14,525 nucleotides of DNA, taken from the NCBI GenBank assembly GCA_025774865.1, contig JALGZO010000056.1, positions 1-14,525 on the forward strand, read 5' to 3'. The notes under the pieces are model-generated. The model searched no databases. It worked only from the letters and a program-made list of their open reading frames with translations, and was not told the origin of the DNA. Positions 13,530-14,525 of this stretch are shown in pieces; position 1 is the first letter of the stretch, and the number at the start of each line of letters is the position of its first letter. The stretch comes from a bacterium (GTDB lineage Bacteria > ARS69). The position numbers were made by a program, and so were the translations under genes.

Positions 13530-14525
13530 ATGACGTTAGCGAGCTCGCAGGAGACGACCATGATCCAGCACTTCATCGGTGGTGAGTCCGTGGGGAGCGT
13601 CGGCGGCGATCAACGCGAGATCCGGAATCCGGCGAACGGCGAGCTCGTGGCGACGGTGCCGGAAGGCACCGAGGAAGACGTCGACCGTGCAGTAAACGGC
13701 GCCCACGACGCGTTCCCCGGCTGGTGGGACACGCCGGCGGCGACCCGAGGCAAGGTCCTGTTCGAATGCGCGGACGCCGTCCTCGCGAACCTGGAGGAGC
13801 TGGCCGCGCTGCTCACGGCCGAACAGGGGAAGCCCTTGGCCGAATCCCGCACGGAGATCCGCCGCTTCGCGCACACGCTCGAACATTACGCTGGGCTCGC
13901 GAAAAACCTCCGCGGGGGTTACGTCCCGGACTTGGACGAGAAGCCCCACCGTCACGGACTCATCATCAAGCGGCCGCTCGGCGTCTGCGGCGCGATCATT
14001 CCCTGGAACTTCCCGCTCTCGCTCTTAGGCAACAAGCTCGCGCCGGCCCTCGTCGCCGGCAACACGATGGTCGTGAAGCCGGCCCAGACGACCCCGCTCA
14101 CGTCGACGCGGATCATCGGAATCCTCCACGAGGCGGGCGTTCCCGCGCACGTGGTCAACACGGTCCTCGGCCGCGGTTCGGTGGTGGGCGAGGCACTCAT
14201 CATGCACGAGCTCATCGCAAAGGTCGGCTTCACCGGGGCGACCGAGACGGGGCGGCGCATCATGGCGGGCGCGTCGGAAACGATCAAGCGCGTCACCCTC
14301 GAGCTCGGCGGCTCCGACCCGATGATTGTCTGCGCCGATGCGGATATCGACCGCGCCGTCAGCGCCGCGTCCGTCGGCCGCTTCTTCAACTGCGGACAAG
14401 CCTGTCTCGCGATCAAGCGGATCTATCTCTTCGAGGAGATCGCGGACGAGTTCACCGACAAGCTACTCGGCAAGGTCGCGAAGCTCACCGTCGGACCGGG
14501 CACGGAAGACGGAGTCCGGCTGGGC
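13530..14525 (+). CDS. NAD(P)-dependent aldehyde dehydrogenase 2 (3' partial)
   Basis: The frame is open to the window end; 332 residues are visible. Catalytic residues are N160 (IPWNF), K183 (VVKPA), E258 (LELGGSD) and C292 (CGQACLA). It is strongly similar to the first ALDH of this operon: the KRPLGVCGAIIPWNFP, TLELGGSDPMIV and NCGQACLAIKR blocks are near identical between the two, which suggests paralogues. Two starts are possible, ATG 13530 and ATG 13560, each with AGGAG exactly 6 bases upstream (13519-13523 and 13549-13553); they differ by ten residues. The gene is 9 bases after paaY. The end of the protein, and whether a MaoC domain is fused there, lies outside the window. Confidence 0.9.
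   Translation, partial: MTLASSQETTMIQHFIGGESVGSVGGDQREIRNPANGELVATVPEGTEEDVDRAVNGAHDAFPGWWDTPAATRGKVLFECADAVLANLEELAALLTAEQGKPLAESRTEIRRFAHTLEHYAGLAKNLRGGYVPDLDEKPHRHGLIIKRPLGVCGAIIPWNFPLSLLGNKLAPALVAGNTMVVKPAQTTPLTSTRIIGILHEAGVPAHVVNTVLGRGSVVGEALIMHELIAKVGFTGATETGRRIMAGASETIKRVTLELGGSDPMIVCADADIDRAVSAASVGRFFNCGQACLAIKRIYLFEEIADEFTDKLLGKVAKLTVGPGTEDGVRLG

Overview
The window is high-GC bacterial DNA with dense gene packing, SD-led or overlapping starts and strong GC bias at third codon positions. There are no rRNA or tRNA genes, CRISPR arrays, insertion sequences or phage genes. The gene families suggest a Gram-negative-type environmental bacterium, possibly of the broad deltaproteobacterial, Myxococcota or Binatota kind. 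That placement is inference; no marker gene is present.

Region 1 (1-2114, +) is the end of an ABC-exporter operon. It holds a GldG-like auxiliary protein (5' end outside the window) and a membrane-anchored DUF4340 protein, overlapping by ATGA. Region 2 (2188-3996, +) is one gene for a polytopic NapH/NosR-like membrane protein with two [4Fe-4S] motifs and a C-terminal TPR tail. Region 3 (4001-6898, -) holds a GT-C-like multi-spanning membrane protein with five C-terminal TPRs, and upstream of it a 3-hydroxyacyl-CoA dehydrogenase. The Fe-S gene and the TPR gene converge with only 4 bases between their stops.

Region 4 (6899-7189) is a 291-bp divergent promoter region. A near-consensus promoter faces left and would give an almost leaderless dehydrogenase mRNA. 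Another faces right, about 170 nt ahead of a long operon.

Region 5 (7190 to the end, +) is the main feature: an eleven-gene, tightly coupled operon built around a phenylacetyl-CoA-epoxidase-like (Paa) multicomponent di-iron oxygenase. The order is aldehyde dehydrogenase 1, enoyl-CoA hydratase, paaA, the DUF59 half of paaD, two different small PaaB-like genes, a PaaC-like di-iron protein, the zinc-ribbon half of paaD, an isomerase-like crotonase, a PaaY-like left-handed beta-helix protein, and aldehyde dehydrogenase 2 (runs off the window).

The layout differs from the classical paaABCDE operon in several ways. paaD is split into two genes that flank the rest of the oxygenase. PaaB is present as two divergent paralogues. 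The PaaC-like subunit keeps the EXXH metal motifs that E. coli PaaC has lost. No PaaE reductase, PaaK ligase or PaaZ-type ALDH-MaoC fusion is visible. Together these suggest an early-branching or functionally distinct CoA-ester epoxidase. The two crotonases, the thioesterase-like PaaY, the two aldehyde dehydrogenases and the divergent 3-hydroxyacyl-CoA dehydrogenase would handle isomerisation, hydrolysis, aldehyde oxidation and beta-oxidation of its product. The substrate cannot be read from the sequence; phenylacetyl-CoA is the default guess.
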